From Dasypus novemcinctus (Eukaryota > Chordata > Mammalia > Cingulata > Dasypodidae): a DNA stretch of 64,000 nt. This document shows positions 33,961 to 45,997 of this stretch, one piece after another. Location of the stretch: assembly GCF_030445035.2 (NCBI RefSeq), contig NC_080673.1:154562216-154626215 (forward strand), in the 5' to 3' direction. The notes beneath the pieces were generated by a model. It saw only the letters and a list, made by a program, of their open reading frames with translations, did no database searches and was not told where the DNA came from. Position 1 is the stretch's first letter; each line of letters begins with the position of its first letter. The position numbers were made by a program, and so were the translations under genes.

Positions 33961-34650
33961 TGACTCAGATCTCTTTAAGTTCAGTTATATGGCTTTTGTT
34001 CCCTGTGGGTATCCTTTTCTTATTAGACTATGAGTGAGTGTTATCATAGAAAATGAACTTTGCATACCATCAAAGATGAGAGTGTGGTCATAAATTTCAA
34101 AGTCTTTGATGAGTTCTAGAAGTATCTGAGTAAAGAAGAAAGCTTTAGTGAGAGCATAGTTGGTGAAATAATGAGACTGTGAGGTTGTAGAAGATATAGA
34201 GATATGTGGTGAGAAAATTATAAGCAAATAAAGGTCTAAACCAATAATTGAGGGAAAATGGTACTTTCTTTACAATTGCTTGGGAGCCTAAGAGAATTGT
34301 GCTGAGTAATTCCTCTGCAAGAGAGAAATTGAAATAAGTCACATATACTGTATTTCCATCAAAATAGCAAAAACAGTTACTACTGCATCCACAACGCTCA
34401 CACACATCTTAATGAGATATGAGGATAAAATTAAGATGCAAAACAGATGGTGTTTGGCAACAAATGATGTGCCGAACAATGGCATAATCTTCAAAAAGCA
34501 TGTGACATACATAAGCAAAATTTTGATAATTTTGATAATTAAAATTTATTGCTAATATAGTGTTTATAAATGGCTGTTTGTAATCATAGCAATTGAAGTC
34601 ACTGCCAATGCAAATGAGAAATTGAGAACTAAAATATATTATAATATGGC
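33909..34650. other. SCFD2 intron 2, no recognised feature
   Basis: No recognised repeat or conserved frame. Confidence 0.4.
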
Positions 34651-34659
34651 TTTCCAGTC

Positions 34660-35720
34660 CCTGTCCGTGAATCCCTCGGTTAGGTGGAGTATTTTAGACA
34701 AGCAGGCTCTCCAAGTGCTGTGTTGGATTTACCCTTTCCACTCATGTTAGTGGGCCTGCTCTCTTGGCCCAAGAAGAGTCTTCATTCCAGACCTCATCTT
34801 CCATGGTTCTGCCCTTGAAGTGATTTTCCTTCAATTTGTTCCTTCTTAGTCTCTTTTAGTCCAGGCTACCAGTGTTTCCTTTTGTAAAGATGATGCAAAA
34901 CACTTGTCAGTTTTGTATGTAGTTTATAGGGATCCAATCCATCAGACTAAAGAATTTTCCTCAGATCCTTCCTGGATAACTGCATCTCTAATCCTAACTT
35001 GCCGTGAAATGGCTGACTGGATCCATGTTCACTTAAACCCTCACATGGAGCACTATTCTCTGGGCACTAACTTTTCAGAAGCTCAGAATTTTCCAGACTA
35101 TCAGTATCTGATTTCTTTGTGCCCAAGAGTTCAGTTCTCAGCAGATCCCTTTCCTCTTGAATTTTACTATAAACTTCAAGGGAAAAAATCAGGCTGCACT
35201 TTGCACTCTTAGCTTAGAACTCTCCTCTGTTAAATATATATATATAAAGTTCATTACTCCCAAGTTCTTTCCATCTGACATCATAACTCAATTTTGTCAA
35301 GTTCCCTGTTACTTTCAAACAGGGATCTCCTTTTCTCCTGTTTCCAACAATACATTCATCATATTCTTCTAAGGCTTCATTGGAAATAACTTTTAGCATC
35401 CTGTATTTCTAACTACAGTCCCTTCAAAGAAATATAGGTCTTTTCTATCAAGTGCTTCACTTCTTCCAACCCAACCTCTACCCATTACCCAATTCCAAAG
35501 CCATTTCCACATTTTTGGTATTTGCAATAGCAGCACCCCATGCTCCTGACACCAAAATCTACTTTAGTTTCCTAGGCTGCTGACGCAAATACCATGAAAT
35601 GGGTTGGCTTAAACAATGGGAATTTAGTAACTTACAGATTTGAGGATAAAAAAAAAAAGTCCAAATCAAAGCATCATCAAGGTGATGCTTTTTTCCAAAA
35701 GAGCAGAGTTCTGAAAAGAA
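34660..35720 (-). mobile_element. MaLR-like internal sequence with remnant of its 5' LTR
   Basis: The minus strand shows, right to left, a truncated LTR (about 35566-35720, 'tttcctaggctgctgacgca' on plus) joined to 'ttggtgtcaggagcatgggg' and 'ctttggaattgggtaatggg', the usual start of MaLR internal DNA. The rest to about 34660 is decayed internal sequence with no intact frame. Confidence 0.65.
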
Positions 35721-37667
35721 CTCTGAAATTCCTAAAGAATAGAATTTTTCATATTATACTTCCCCTCAAATGTGCCTTATTGTCTTGGTCAGGGAGAAGG
35801 AAGAAAGGTAATCTAGAGTGCCTGAATTTTAACAAGGATTGTCCTAGGTATTTTCTAATACATTATTTCACTTAATTCTCAGAAAAGCTTTAAATAGGTG
35901 GTAAATTTTCTTTTGTTTCTTTCTTTCTTTCTTTTTTTTTTTTCAGGTCAAGAGAAAGAGACTTAACTAACTTGCCCTAAGTGATACTTTGCCTAAGTGA
36001 TTGAATTAGGTCTTACAATTTTTTTTTGTTATTATACCCCCCTGGACTGTCTGGCATTTAATAACTTGAATGCATGTAGAAATAAAGAAATGAATTCAGA
36101 AACTGTGGTTATTCTGGTTTGTAAAAAGCAGTATTTTTAAGTCCAGCATTGTTATTAGTTTTTATTTTGGGTGTGGGACTAGTTTTTAACCTAGACCATC
36201 ACACAATGGCATAAATAGAATAAATTTTATAGATAATGGAAATATAGAAGTGATTTCAGCTTAAAAAATGATAAGCCATTTTTTTTAACTTTCTCACATG
36301 ATAACAGTATATATTAAGTTATTAGCTTAACTGTCCAAGTCAAACATTATTAAATCACCTCTAAGTAGTGATAGATTTTTCTCCTTGTTCTTGGTTTCCA
36401 AATACCAATTAATTGTTACTATTGAGACAATAATATTTTCAGAGGGAAGAAAGGTAATTTTATTAAAAAGTTGAATCATAAGTACTTTGATTTTAAATTT
36501 ACCTACAGAGACAATTCTTGGATATCTTGAATATAACCATCAAGCAGCCGTGTGGTAAGCACTGACTAGTGGAGTGCCAGTGTAAATGGCAGGGTGTACC
36601 CTCCTGTAGCAGTGTTCCAGTCTTGCTGTTGGTAGAGGCTGTGGCTCTTTCCTCTTCCCCACTCAGTCCCTTCAAAAATGACACTTTTTGTTCCTTCCAA
36701 AAACATTTGAAACTGGGTAAGAGAAAGGCTTACCACTTCTTAGTACACAGCTTGCAATATTTAACCCTATTGAGGAATTGTTCTCTTTAAAATCTTGGAT
36801 AAGTTACAGGTGTAGAAAACTGAATTAATGGATAATTTACAGATGGTATGGTGAAATAAAGCAGGATTGTTTTCTGAAAATAAAGGGATAATAATGTTTA
36901 CTAAGAAAAATTTAAATAATTTAATGTGCCAGAACATTTAAAATTCTATATCATGATAAAGAATTATGTTTTGGTACTAACAGAAAAAAAAAAATCTAAA
37001 ATGTTTCAGAGTTATTTTTTTAATGCATGGAAAGAATGTTTGAAGGTAGAAATACTAGCTCAGTAACTGCTGGCATATTGCAACTTTGTCATGGTGGTGT
37101 TAGTTAAGGAATGTACTTGCAGATCCTAGGATCTTTTTCATATTGAAAAATTTTAAATGGTTTGTGGTCTCTGTTGTGAGAAGCCTAACTCTGGGTCATT
37201 GTGGCTTTTGAATCCATAATTTAAAGGAAACTGTGTCTCCTTTAAAGAAAGCCAAGAACCCTCTGAAGTTAGCTAAAATGAAAAAAGGGCAAGGAAAAGA
37301 CGCATTATACTTGAATGACGAGTAAGGGATTGCAGTTCTTCCTTAGGTTAATGTTCACTGTCAAGTAAAAGTCAATAACAAGTATAAACTCCTGGTATGT
37401 TAACCACCAATGGTCTTTATTGGGGTGCTTCTAAACCTATGTTATATAGACCAGAGTGTATTCAAAAGCATGCCAGGATTATCTCACAGCTTTGGTGATA
37501 GCTTCTTTCTCTAACACCTGTGGGTGTTTTTGTCCAAAAGGTCTTTTCTTTTACCTATGCCTGCTTGTACCAGTGCTACTCTGGCATAATGACTCATAGT
37601 GGGGTGGCTGGGATCAACAGGCTAGAGGTAGGTGTCCTTCTAGCAAAGTTGGAAAGAGAGTAAAATA
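35721..37667. other. SCFD2 intron 2, mostly unassigned
   Basis: A weak MIR-like remnant lies at 35830-35990 ('tatttcacttaattctcag' ... 'actaacttgccc'). The remainder is AT-rich without recognised features. Confidence 0.45.
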
Positions 37668-37683
37668 AAGAACTAAGAGGATG

Positions 37684-38096
37684 GGAAGTGGATGTAGCTC
37701 AAGTGATTGGGCTTCCATCTACCATATGGGAGGACCCAGGTTTGATCCCCAGGGCCTCCTGGTAAAAGGTGTGCTAGGCCTGCGCAATGAGCCAGGCAGC
37801 AAGATGATGATGCAACAAAATGATGCAGAAGGATGATGTATGCAGCAAGATGATGATGCAACGAAAGAGAGACATGGGATGGACAAGGCAAGATGCGACA
37901 GAAACCAGGAACTGAGGTGACGTAAGCCTCAGGGTACCTCTCTCCCACATCAGAGGTCCCCAGGATTGATCCTGGTGAAGCCTACAGGAGAAAAATGAGA
38001 AGAGAAGACAAAGGAAATAGACACAGAAAATCACACAGCAAATGAACACAGTAAAAACAGCAGGGTGGGAAGACGGAGGGGGAGGGAGGAAAAAAA
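37684..38096 (+). mobile_element. DAS SINE, variant subfamily
   Basis: Head 'ggaagtggatgtagctcaag', a body rich in 'gatgatgcaac' repeats unlike the common DAS body, and an A-rich tail. Perfect 16-bp duplication AAGAACTAAGAGGATG (37668-37683 and from 38097). Confidence 0.92.
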
Positions 38097-38204
38097 AAGA
38101 ACTAAGAGGATGATCTCAAGGCAGGTGAGGTCTGAAATCAAGGAAATCTGGGCAAAACATCATGGATAGAAATATGGAAGTAAGCCCTCCAAACATGCAA
38201 ATGT

Positions 38205-39074
38205 GTGCTGCAATTTATTCAAGAAATATTATTTGCCTACTGTGTGCCAGGCACATAATGATGAAGACAAGTCTTTTTGCCTTCATGGAGGAAATGCATT
38301 CTAATGGAGGAGACAGACAACAAATAGATAAACAAGTGAATATATAATAAAATGTCAAGTGGGGATGAAAAAAATAAAGCAAGGCAAAGGCATCAAGTGT
38401 GGCTAGGGATTTTCAATGAGGAGAGTATGGGGGAGTTAAAAAAAAAATGGCCTTTTACAGGAGATGTCTGTAGCAGTTTGATATTATTGATGAATTCCAA
38501 AAAGAAATATTGGATTGTGTTTGTAAACTGATCTTTTCCTCTGGGCATATTAGATTATATTGGATTCATCGGTTTACTTGATTAAGTAATTATATAAACC
38601 TCTTGTGCCAGTAGGGCGCTGAGTCCCCACCCTTTAGTGGGTGGGGACTCACAGATAAAAGGCATGGCAAAGGACAGAGTTGGGGGTTCTTAATGTTGGA
38701 GTTTTGATGTTGGATTTTGATGCTGAAACTGGAGCCTTGGGAAGCAGGGAACCCTGAACTGTGAGAGAAGCAAGACGATGGAAGGTAGGAACCCAAGGAG
38801 CCTGAACCCTCACAGATGTCAGCAGCCATCTTGCTCCAACACGTGAAAATAGACTTTGGTGAGGGAAATAACTTATGCCTTATGGCCTGGTATCTGTAAG
38901 CTTCTACCCCAAATAAATACCATTTATAAAAACCTATCCATTCCTGGTATTTTCCATCAGCAACCCTTTGACTGACTAATGCAATGTCTTTCAAGCAGAA
39001 ACCTCAGTGAAATAATTTGCTAACCTTGTAGGTATATTGGGCCAAGGACATTCCAATCTAAGGAATGGAATAGC
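38205..39074 (+). repeat. Ancient mammalian repeat, split by a solo LTR
   Basis: 'cctactgtgtgccaggcaca', 'cattctaatggaggagacag' on the left and 'ggccaaggacattccaatct' on the right of the LTR belong to the unassigned old family seen at 4235-5110. Confidence 0.45.
38469..38983 (+). mobile_element. Solo LTR, MaLR/ERVL-like, 515 bp
   Basis: Begins TGTAGCAGTTTGATA and ends GACTAATGCA, with a perfect 5-bp duplication ATGTC on both sides (38464-38468, 38984-38988). 'accccaaataaatacc' near the end holds AATAAA. This is the best-preserved sense copy of the family found antisense at 28071, 40897 and 51135. Confidence 0.93.
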
Positions 39075-39257
39075 TGTTCAAACACTCTTGTACTTTTAAT
39101 TAGCATTTTTCTAATAGTTAATGTGCTTAATTGCCATCTGCATATCTTCTTACTTGAATTTTCTCTACATGTCTTTTGCTAATTTATAAGTTGGGCTTAT
39201 TTTGAACTGTTGGGTTTTGAAAGTTATTTATACAATCTGGTTACTAAACGTTTGCTG
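39075..39257 (-). repeat. L1 antisense, left part of the L1 split by the provirus
   Basis: 'cttaattgccatctgcatat', 'tcttttgctaatttataagt' and 'tatttatacaatctggttac' are reverse L1 text that continues at 49792 ('atatctgatttgcaaatatt') after removal of the provirus. Confidence 0.8.
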
Positions 39258-40160
39258 TGTAGTGGAAGCAGAGAGGATTCAGTGATTATGTATTGAAAGG
39301 TAGGTCTCAGGAATCTCTGAGAAGGAAGATTTATTATGACCGGCCAGGCCCAGCATACTCCTGTCCAAAAAGTGGAGCCCCGAGTAGGAGTTTCAGGTTT
39401 TTTTTTTTTAAAGATTTATTTATTTTTCTCCCCTTCCCCCCACACCCCGCCCCGCCCCACCCCGCCCCAGTTGTCTGTTCTCTGTTTTCTTTTGCTGCGT
39501 CATCTTTGTCTGCTTCTGTTGTTGTCAGTGGCACGGGAATCTGTTTTTTTTGTTGTTGTTGCATCATCATGTTGTGTCAGTTCTCCGTGTGTGCAGCACC
39601 ATTCCTGGACAGGCTGCACTTTCTTTTGCGGTGGGCGTCTCTCCTTATGGGGTGCACTCCTTGCGTGTGGGGCTCCCCTATGCAGGGGACACCCCTGCGT
39701 GGCAGGGCACTCCTTGTGCGCATCAGCACTGCACATGGGCCAGCTCCACATGGGTCAAGGAGGCACGGGGTTTGAACCGTGGACTTCCCTTGTGGTAGAC
39801 GGACGCCCTAACCACTGGGCCAAGTCTGCTGCCAGGTTATTTTTATACAAGAGACACATGTGGTCAGGCCAGGAGAGGTTTAGGGGTCAAAAAGACTTTC
39901 TTTGTTAGTTTTTATAGGGTTTAGCCATTTGTTTGAATACTGGCTAAGCTTGAATTAACATATCGTCCACATTCCAGTTAAGCTTGAATTAACATATCGC
40001 CCACATTCCATCTGGATGTAACTTTGAATACACATTCAGTCTACATCCTTTCTGAATATTAAAAGCCTATAGGGCCTATATCACTTAATTGGCTTTCTAG
40101 AAACTAGGCACACTTGGATACAGAATTAGATAAGTTTCAATTCATGCACAGGCTATATTA
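39258..40160 (-). mobile_element. Provirus 3' LTR, interrupted by DAS
   Basis: On the plus strand it starts TGTAGTGGAAGCAGAG and ends GGCTATATTA. It matches 49300-49791 nearly base for base apart from the DAS at about 39400-39833. Without the SINE it is about 470 bp. Confidence 0.9.
39400..39833 (-). mobile_element. DAS SINE inside the 3' LTR
   Basis: T-rich tail, CCCCGCC-rich stretch, DAS body and right-end head 'ggccaagtctgctgcc'. CAGGTT is repeated on both sides. The other LTR copy lacks it, so it arrived after the provirus. Confidence 0.92.
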
Positions 40161-40172
40161 TATCCCCCCTTT
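40161..40172 (-). promoter_or_regulatory. Polypurine tract of the provirus
   Basis: The minus strand reads AAAGGGGGGATA directly before the 3' LTR, the expected plus-strand primer position. Confidence 0.8.
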
Positions 40173-40262
40173 GATGCCTTGATTAAGTTTGTTATGCTTT
40201 GGCATCACTATATTTGGAGTTATGAGGTGGGTTACTGTCTGTGTTCTAACTGCATTATTTAT

Positions 40263-40627
40263 TTATTTATTTATTTTTAAAGATTTATTAATTTATTTAA
40301 TTTCCCCCCCTCCCCTGGTTGTCTGTTCTTGGTGTCTATTTGCTGCGTCTTGTTTCTTTGTCGTCAGCGGCACGGGAAGTGTGGGCGGCACCATTCCTGG
40401 GCAGGCTGCTCTTTCTTTTCACGCTGGGCGGCTTTCCTCACGGGCGCACTCCTTGCGCGTGGGGCTCCCCCACGCGGGGGACACCCTTGCGTGGCACGGC
40501 ACTCCTTGCGCGCATCAGCGCTGCGCATGGCCAGCTCCACACGGGTCAAGGAGGCCCGGGGTTTGAACCGCGGACCTCCCATATGGTAGACGGATGCCCT
40601 AACCACTGGGCCAAAGTCCGTTTCCCT
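40263..40627 (-). mobile_element. DAS SINE
   Basis: CTGCATTATTTATT on both sides (about 40249-40262 and from 40627). The high GC and CpG content suggest a fairly young copy. Confidence 0.92.
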
Positions 40628-40896
40628 GCATTATTTATTAAAGTGCGTACTTTAGTTATTATTAAGGGGAGGAAGCTGGGAAGTACGATGAGAGCATAGG
40701 AAGAGTTTTAGCTGTTTACCATTTCAATTGCTCATTTTTCCCATTAATTTTTTCAGGAGGGCTTAATGATAAAGTCTCTGAGAACATCTGGGGCTTTTCA
40801 TGGCTTTTGGAGGAAGTCTTCTGAGTGATGGAATCTTGGGGAGATTTTTTCCTAGGTTCCAGATCCGTCTACCAATTTCCTATCTTACTAGCCTGT

Positions 40897-41835
40897 TCTA
40901 TTAGTCAGTTAAAAGGGTGCTGATGTAAAATACCAGAAGTTGGTTGGTTTTTATAAAGGGCATTTATTTGGGATAGGAGCTTACAGCTACTAGGTCATAA
41001 AGCATAAGTTACTTCTCTCACCAAAGTCTATTTTCACATGTTGGAGCGAGATGGCTGCCAATGTCTGTGAGGGTTTAGGCTTCCTGGGTTCCTCTGGGCT
41101 CAGATCCTGTTTTCTACCCAAAGTCAGCTGTAGACTATCAGGTGAACTACTCTGTCTTTCTCCCTGGGACTCCAGCTTCAGCATCAAACTGCAACATCAA
41201 AACTTCAACATTGAAAACCCTCAACTCGGGAAGAGGACTTGGTCCAATGGATAGGGCATCTGCCTATCACATGGGAGGTCTGCGGTTCAAACCCTGGGCT
41301 TCCTTGACCCATGTGGAGCTGGCCCATGTGCAGTGCTGATGCATGCAAGAAGTGCCATGCCATGCAGGGGTTTCCCCCCACATAGGGGAACCCCATGCGC
41401 AAGGAATGCGCCCTGTAAGGGGAGCTGCCCAGCACAAAAGAAAGTGCAGCCTGCCCAAGAATGGCTCTGCACGCATAGAGAGCTGACACAACAAGATGAC
41501 GCAACAGAAAAAACACAGATTCCTGGTGCTGCTGATAAGGATAGAAGCGGTCACAGAAGAATACACAGTGAATAGACACAAGAGAACAGACAACTGAGGG
41601 TGGGGGGAAGGGAGAGAAATAAAAAAAACAACAACAAAAAAACCCCTTCAACTCTGTCCTTTGCCGTACTTTTTACCTGTGAGTCCCCACCCACCAAAGG
41701 GTGGGAATTCAACACCCTAATGACGTGGTCCAATCAAAACCCTAATCATAACTTAATCATGCCCAGGTACAGAGCAGTTTACAAACATAATCCAATATCT
41801 ATTTTTAGAATTCATAACCATATCAAACTGCTACA
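40897..41835 (-). mobile_element. MaLR/ERVL-like LTR, antisense, with nested DAS
   Basis: Perfect 5-bp duplication CCTGT (40892-40896 and 41836-41840). Termini TCTATTAGTCAG..CTGCTACA match the family. The DAS at 41225-41640 splits it. Confidence 0.92.
41228..41640 (+). mobile_element. DAS SINE nested in LTR nested in provirus
   Basis: Head 'gggaagaggacttggtccaa', body, A-rich tail 'aaaaaaaacaacaac'. The flank 'ccctcaactc' recurs after the tail as 'cccttcaactc'. Confidence 0.9.
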
Positions 41836-42559
41836 CCTGTCCTATTTTTTCCTTTAGAGAGTTTACACCTTTAATCTTAAAAGGGGTGCTAAAGGGAGAT
41901 GATCTTTTTTTCTGTAACTACTTCCTGCTGGTCAGGGGCAAGTTGACCCTACCTGACAAGGTGTGAAATTTTCTATTTTACCTCAGTTGAAGGAAGATGG
42001 ATCTAGCATCTTCAGTGAAGCTGGATGAAGTTTTCATATGGCTAAACAAGATGTTGATTCTGGAAGAAATAAACTTAATTAGAATTTTGAGAATATATGG
42101 TTCCACTAAGAGGATACTGGACTACAGAAGTAGGAAAGGTCAGGTGCCTGCAAAGGCTGCATTTTCCTAAAGGTGGTGGGAAACTGTGTGTATGTGTGTG
42201 TGTGTGTGTATATTTAAAAAATTATTAATGCTGTTGGTTAACTTAAGAGAAATTGCAATAGACAATGGGGTTAGGTATAAATTGTCAGTCCCAGTTCCTG
42301 TGGTAGAGAAGAGGAATGAGAAGAGGCATTTCTCTTTTCAATTGAGCTAAAGGAGATGAAAAGAGGCAAGGTTTTTAAAGGGAGGTCTGGTTTGCTTTTT
42401 TTTCTAGCAATAGGCATTTGGGCTAGAGTTAGAGGAAACAGTTGATTTTGACATAGACACTACTTAGCTTTGTCTTTTGAAGAGGTATGTCAGGCTGTCC
42501 AGTGACTGACACTCGTGTGTTTCATTAGGTGCTTTTGGTGAACTGGCACTCTTGGGCAG

Positions 42560-43680
42560 CTGACTTTTCAGGATTAGTGCACCAAGCTGGATATTCCTTC
42601 AGCTTTAATAGCTGTGGGAGTGATTAGAACGATAGAATAAAGTTTTCATATTTTGGCTTTAATTGAGCAACTTCTGGTAAATTCTTTGTTTTTACCAGGT
42701 TTATGTCTTTTGAAAACCGGTTTGGCTAAGCTGGTTTGGGCATCCCTCCCGAGATGAGTGCCTTGGTGAAGTTCATGAAGGACTTCCCACTGCACTTCTC
42801 CTGGCAGGTAGACTTGAGCATTTTTAACAAGACACCCATCAGTTCCCAGGGTGAACCCCAAGTTAGCTGCCCTGGTTTGTTCACTCTGGGTATACTGTGG
42901 AACTTCAAGTAATGCTACAGGTGCTGAAATAAGGGGTAGGAGGGAAACCTGGGTTTGTGCTGCTGCTTTAGCAGCTGCATTAGCTTGAGCATTTCTTTTT
43001 CCTATAGCAGATTCGTTTTCTGATGCCCTGGATGATCCATAACTGCTATTTCCTGAGGTAATGGTACAGCTTCTAAGTAAATCTAGGATTTTTGTCTATT
43101 TAATAGTTGACTGACTATTCTTGTTCTTGTTGCACGGTAGAGTGAGTGTGAAGGACAAGGAAAACATACTTAGAGTCTGTGTAAATATTAGCTTGTTTCC
43201 CAGCTGCTGGCTTTAAACTTCAGGTAATGGCAATTAGCTCTTCTTTCAGGGTTGAAGTTTCAGGGGGAAGAGCTCTGACCTCTATGATTTTAAATTGAGA
43301 AACCACCGCATAGCCTGCCTTTTAAATTCCTCTTTTAATAAAACCGCTTTCATCTGTGAACCATTTAATGTTCGGGTTCACAAGAGGCTCATCCTTTATA
43401 TCTGGCCTCCTTGAGTAGTTTTGGTAAAAGTCTCAAGGCAGGAGTGGAGAAGGGGTTCTTCAGGATCTGACTTTGGGCCCTACTGGTAGTAGGGTGGCTG
43501 GGTTGAGAGTTTGACACACCCTTATCAGCACCTCGGGGGTTTTTAGTAATTGAACCTGGTATTTATTAACCAGCTACTATAAGCTACTGGTGGTCCTGGG
43601 CTTAAGCACATCTTTCACCTGGTGTGGGGTAAAGATTGTGAGAGGTTGCTCCCAAGTTAATTCGGTAGTTTTTTTAATTA
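42560..43680 (-). pseudogene. Provirus pol remnant (RNase H, integrase N terminus, pol C terminus)
   Basis: On the minus strand, with frameshifts and stops: an RNase H region around 43000-43400 (a TDSKY-type motif near 43160-43200), then an integrase zinc-binding region (LHQGTHLGRDA near 42750-42790), followed almost at once by text resembling the end of pol. The integrase catalytic core seems deleted. This is typical of class I retroviral pol. The reverse transcriptase part was not recognised. Confidence 0.75.
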
Positions 43681-43719
43681 AAAGGGCTGTTGGCCGCTCT
43701 GTTTTCAGGCAAGGTGTTT

Positions 43720-44415
43720 TTTTTTGTTTGTTTGTTTTTTAATTTTACAGACATGCTTATTAATTACCTAGAAAATGAAGTTGACCAGGACTTTTAACAT
43801 GTTCCATGTCCTTCTGCATAAGATTTACTAGAAGTATTACCATAATCATCAGACATATATTTAGAATAGGATATAGGTACATTATATAATACTAAATAAT
43901 GTACTACTCAATACATAAGTTTCTCCTTGAGCTGCAATTAATAGCTTTAAGTTTCAAGTTTGCAATACCATATAGGTTATCTCTCTATGGGAGCACGCTA
44001 TAGTGCCAACTGCGTTTAAGTTCTCACAGTACTCCGGTATTCATTGCTCCACTTTTTATGATCTTCATAGGAGCTGCCAGACCGTTGACCCTAGAGAGAA
44101 GCTAGGAAAGTAATTCCAGTATTTTACTGACCTGGTGCATAGTGCTCTTTGGAACTATGAAACAGTGCCAGTCTGGAGACGATATCCATTGTACATTTGG
44201 CTGTACCGAGCCATTGTGGCTGCTGCAGGAGTTTGAAACTGCAAAGTAGTTCCCATCCACTTCAGGAGCATAACCAGAGATATAGTAGATACTTTTATTG
44301 TTTTAGGGGTCAGTGACCAACCTAGCCAATAACTCCTATGGAGAAGTACCCTGCAGTGTATTGGATACCTATTGTGAATGCACAAGAGAGTTTGCCAATG
44401 CTGAAGGTTTATCAT
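43720..44415 (-). pseudogene. Possible processed retrocopy inside the provirus, source gene unknown
   Basis: A T-run at 43718-43740 (A-tail on the minus strand) heads about 700 bases unlike retroviral sequence, including an 86-codon minus frame at 44155-44415 and an untranslated-looking stretch beyond it. I cannot name the source gene, and no target duplication is clear. It could instead be unfamiliar proviral sequence. Confidence 0.35.
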
Positions 44416-45171
44416 TTGACTTTTATATATATATTTTTTAATATTTTTAATGCAATGTGTTACATATTAAATGAACTTTTAGTACTTTGCTTTTTACTTT
44501 TACACTTTTACCATGAAGATGTGAATTACACAGGTGTTTTGTTTTAGCAGTAGAGGAAAAACTACTTTTTCTATTTTTAAAATGAAAACTGAAGATTCCC
44601 AATGGAATCAAGGTAACTTTTCATTACCACCACTTGAATATGCACATTGAGGTGACTTCCAGACAGGTTTTATTGTTATGAAGTTACTTTTTGCCATTAA
44701 TATTAATTTAGGTTTTTAATTAATAATGGCTTTTTAGAACTAGCCATTCAAATGCTTCAATTTGGAAGATGCTCTTACAAACTTTTTAAAATTAAACACA
44801 ATTACATTGACTGGTTAATTTACCTTAGATTACAATTAGCAACCAATAGATTTTACTTTATGCATTTAGGAGAGGGCAGATCTACATTTCTTTGACTTAA
44901 TTTCATTATATATGAACTTAGAATTTTTATCATATTAAAGACTTAATACATATAATGTTAATCTATTAACTTGGTATTTTATAAACCAAAGAGATAACAT
45001 CCAAGCTAAATAAGTTGAAACTGTTATTGTTTATACAAAGAATTTTTTTTTCTCTTTTCTTTACAGGGGCATAAAACCTCTTGTCTTTGATAAAAATCTA
45101 AAACTGTGAATAATCTTAAAAGCATACTGACTTCTAGGCTGTGGAATATATTATTATTATTTGCTTTTTTA

Positions 45172-45997
45172 AAAAAAGATTTATATTTATTTCTCTCCCT
45201 TCACCCCCCCCCCCAGTTGTCTGCTCTCTGTGTCCATTCGCTGTGTGTTCTGTGTCTGCTTGTATTCTTTTTTTTTTAAATTTCTCTCCCCTTCCCCCTC
45301 CCCCCCCCCCAGTTGTCTGCTCTCTGTTTCCATTCACTGTGTGTTCTTCTTTGACCACTTCTATCCTTATCAGCAGCACTGGGAATCTGTGTTTCTTTTT
45401 GTTGTGTCATCTTGTGTCAGCTCTCCGTGTGTGGGGCGCCATTCTTGGGCAGGCTGCACTTTCTTTCGTGCTGGGTGGCTCTCCTTATGAGGGCTCACTC
45501 CTTGCACATGGGGCTCCCCTATGTGGGGGACACCCCTGTGTGGCACAGAACTCCTTGCGCGCATCAGCACTGTGCATGAGCCAGCCCCACTCGGGTCAAG
45601 GAGGCCCGGGGTTTGAACCACAGATCTCCCATGTGGTAGACAGACGCCCTATCCATTGGGCCAAGTCAGCTTCCCTGCTTGTATTCTTGTCAGCGGCACC
45701 CAGAATCTGTGTCTCATTTTGTTGTATCATCTTGCTGTGTCAGCTCTCCATGTGTGCAGCGCCATTCCTGGGCAGGCTACACTTTTTCCACACTGGGCAG
45801 CTCTCCTTATGGGGTGCACTCCTTGCGTGTGGGGCTCCCCTATGTGGGGGCACCCCTGCATGGCAGGGCACTCTCCTTGCATGCATCAGCACTGCACCTG
45901 GGCCAACTCATCACACAGGTCAGGAGGCCTGGGTTTGAACCTTGGACCTCCCATGTGGTAGGCTGATGCCCTATCCACTGGACCAAATCCACTTCCC
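45172..45997 (-). mobile_element. DAS SINE containing a second DAS SINE
   Basis: The outer copy is split at 45270-45674 by an inner full copy. CTGCTTGTATTCTT occurs at 45256-45269 and again at 45675-45688. The outer right end is 'aatccacttccc'. The 265-codon plus frame here is purely SINE. Confidence 0.92.

Noticed and set aside
42180..42215. TG-repeat run
   Set aside because: An ordinary dinucleotide microsatellite inside the decayed provirus.
45141..45938. 265-codon plus-strand open frame
   Set aside because: It lies entirely in two nested DAS SINEs. Similar frames recur wherever this GC-rich SINE body occurs (for example 29964-30347, 32433-32948, 39336-39908, 46653-47024, 60614-60970).
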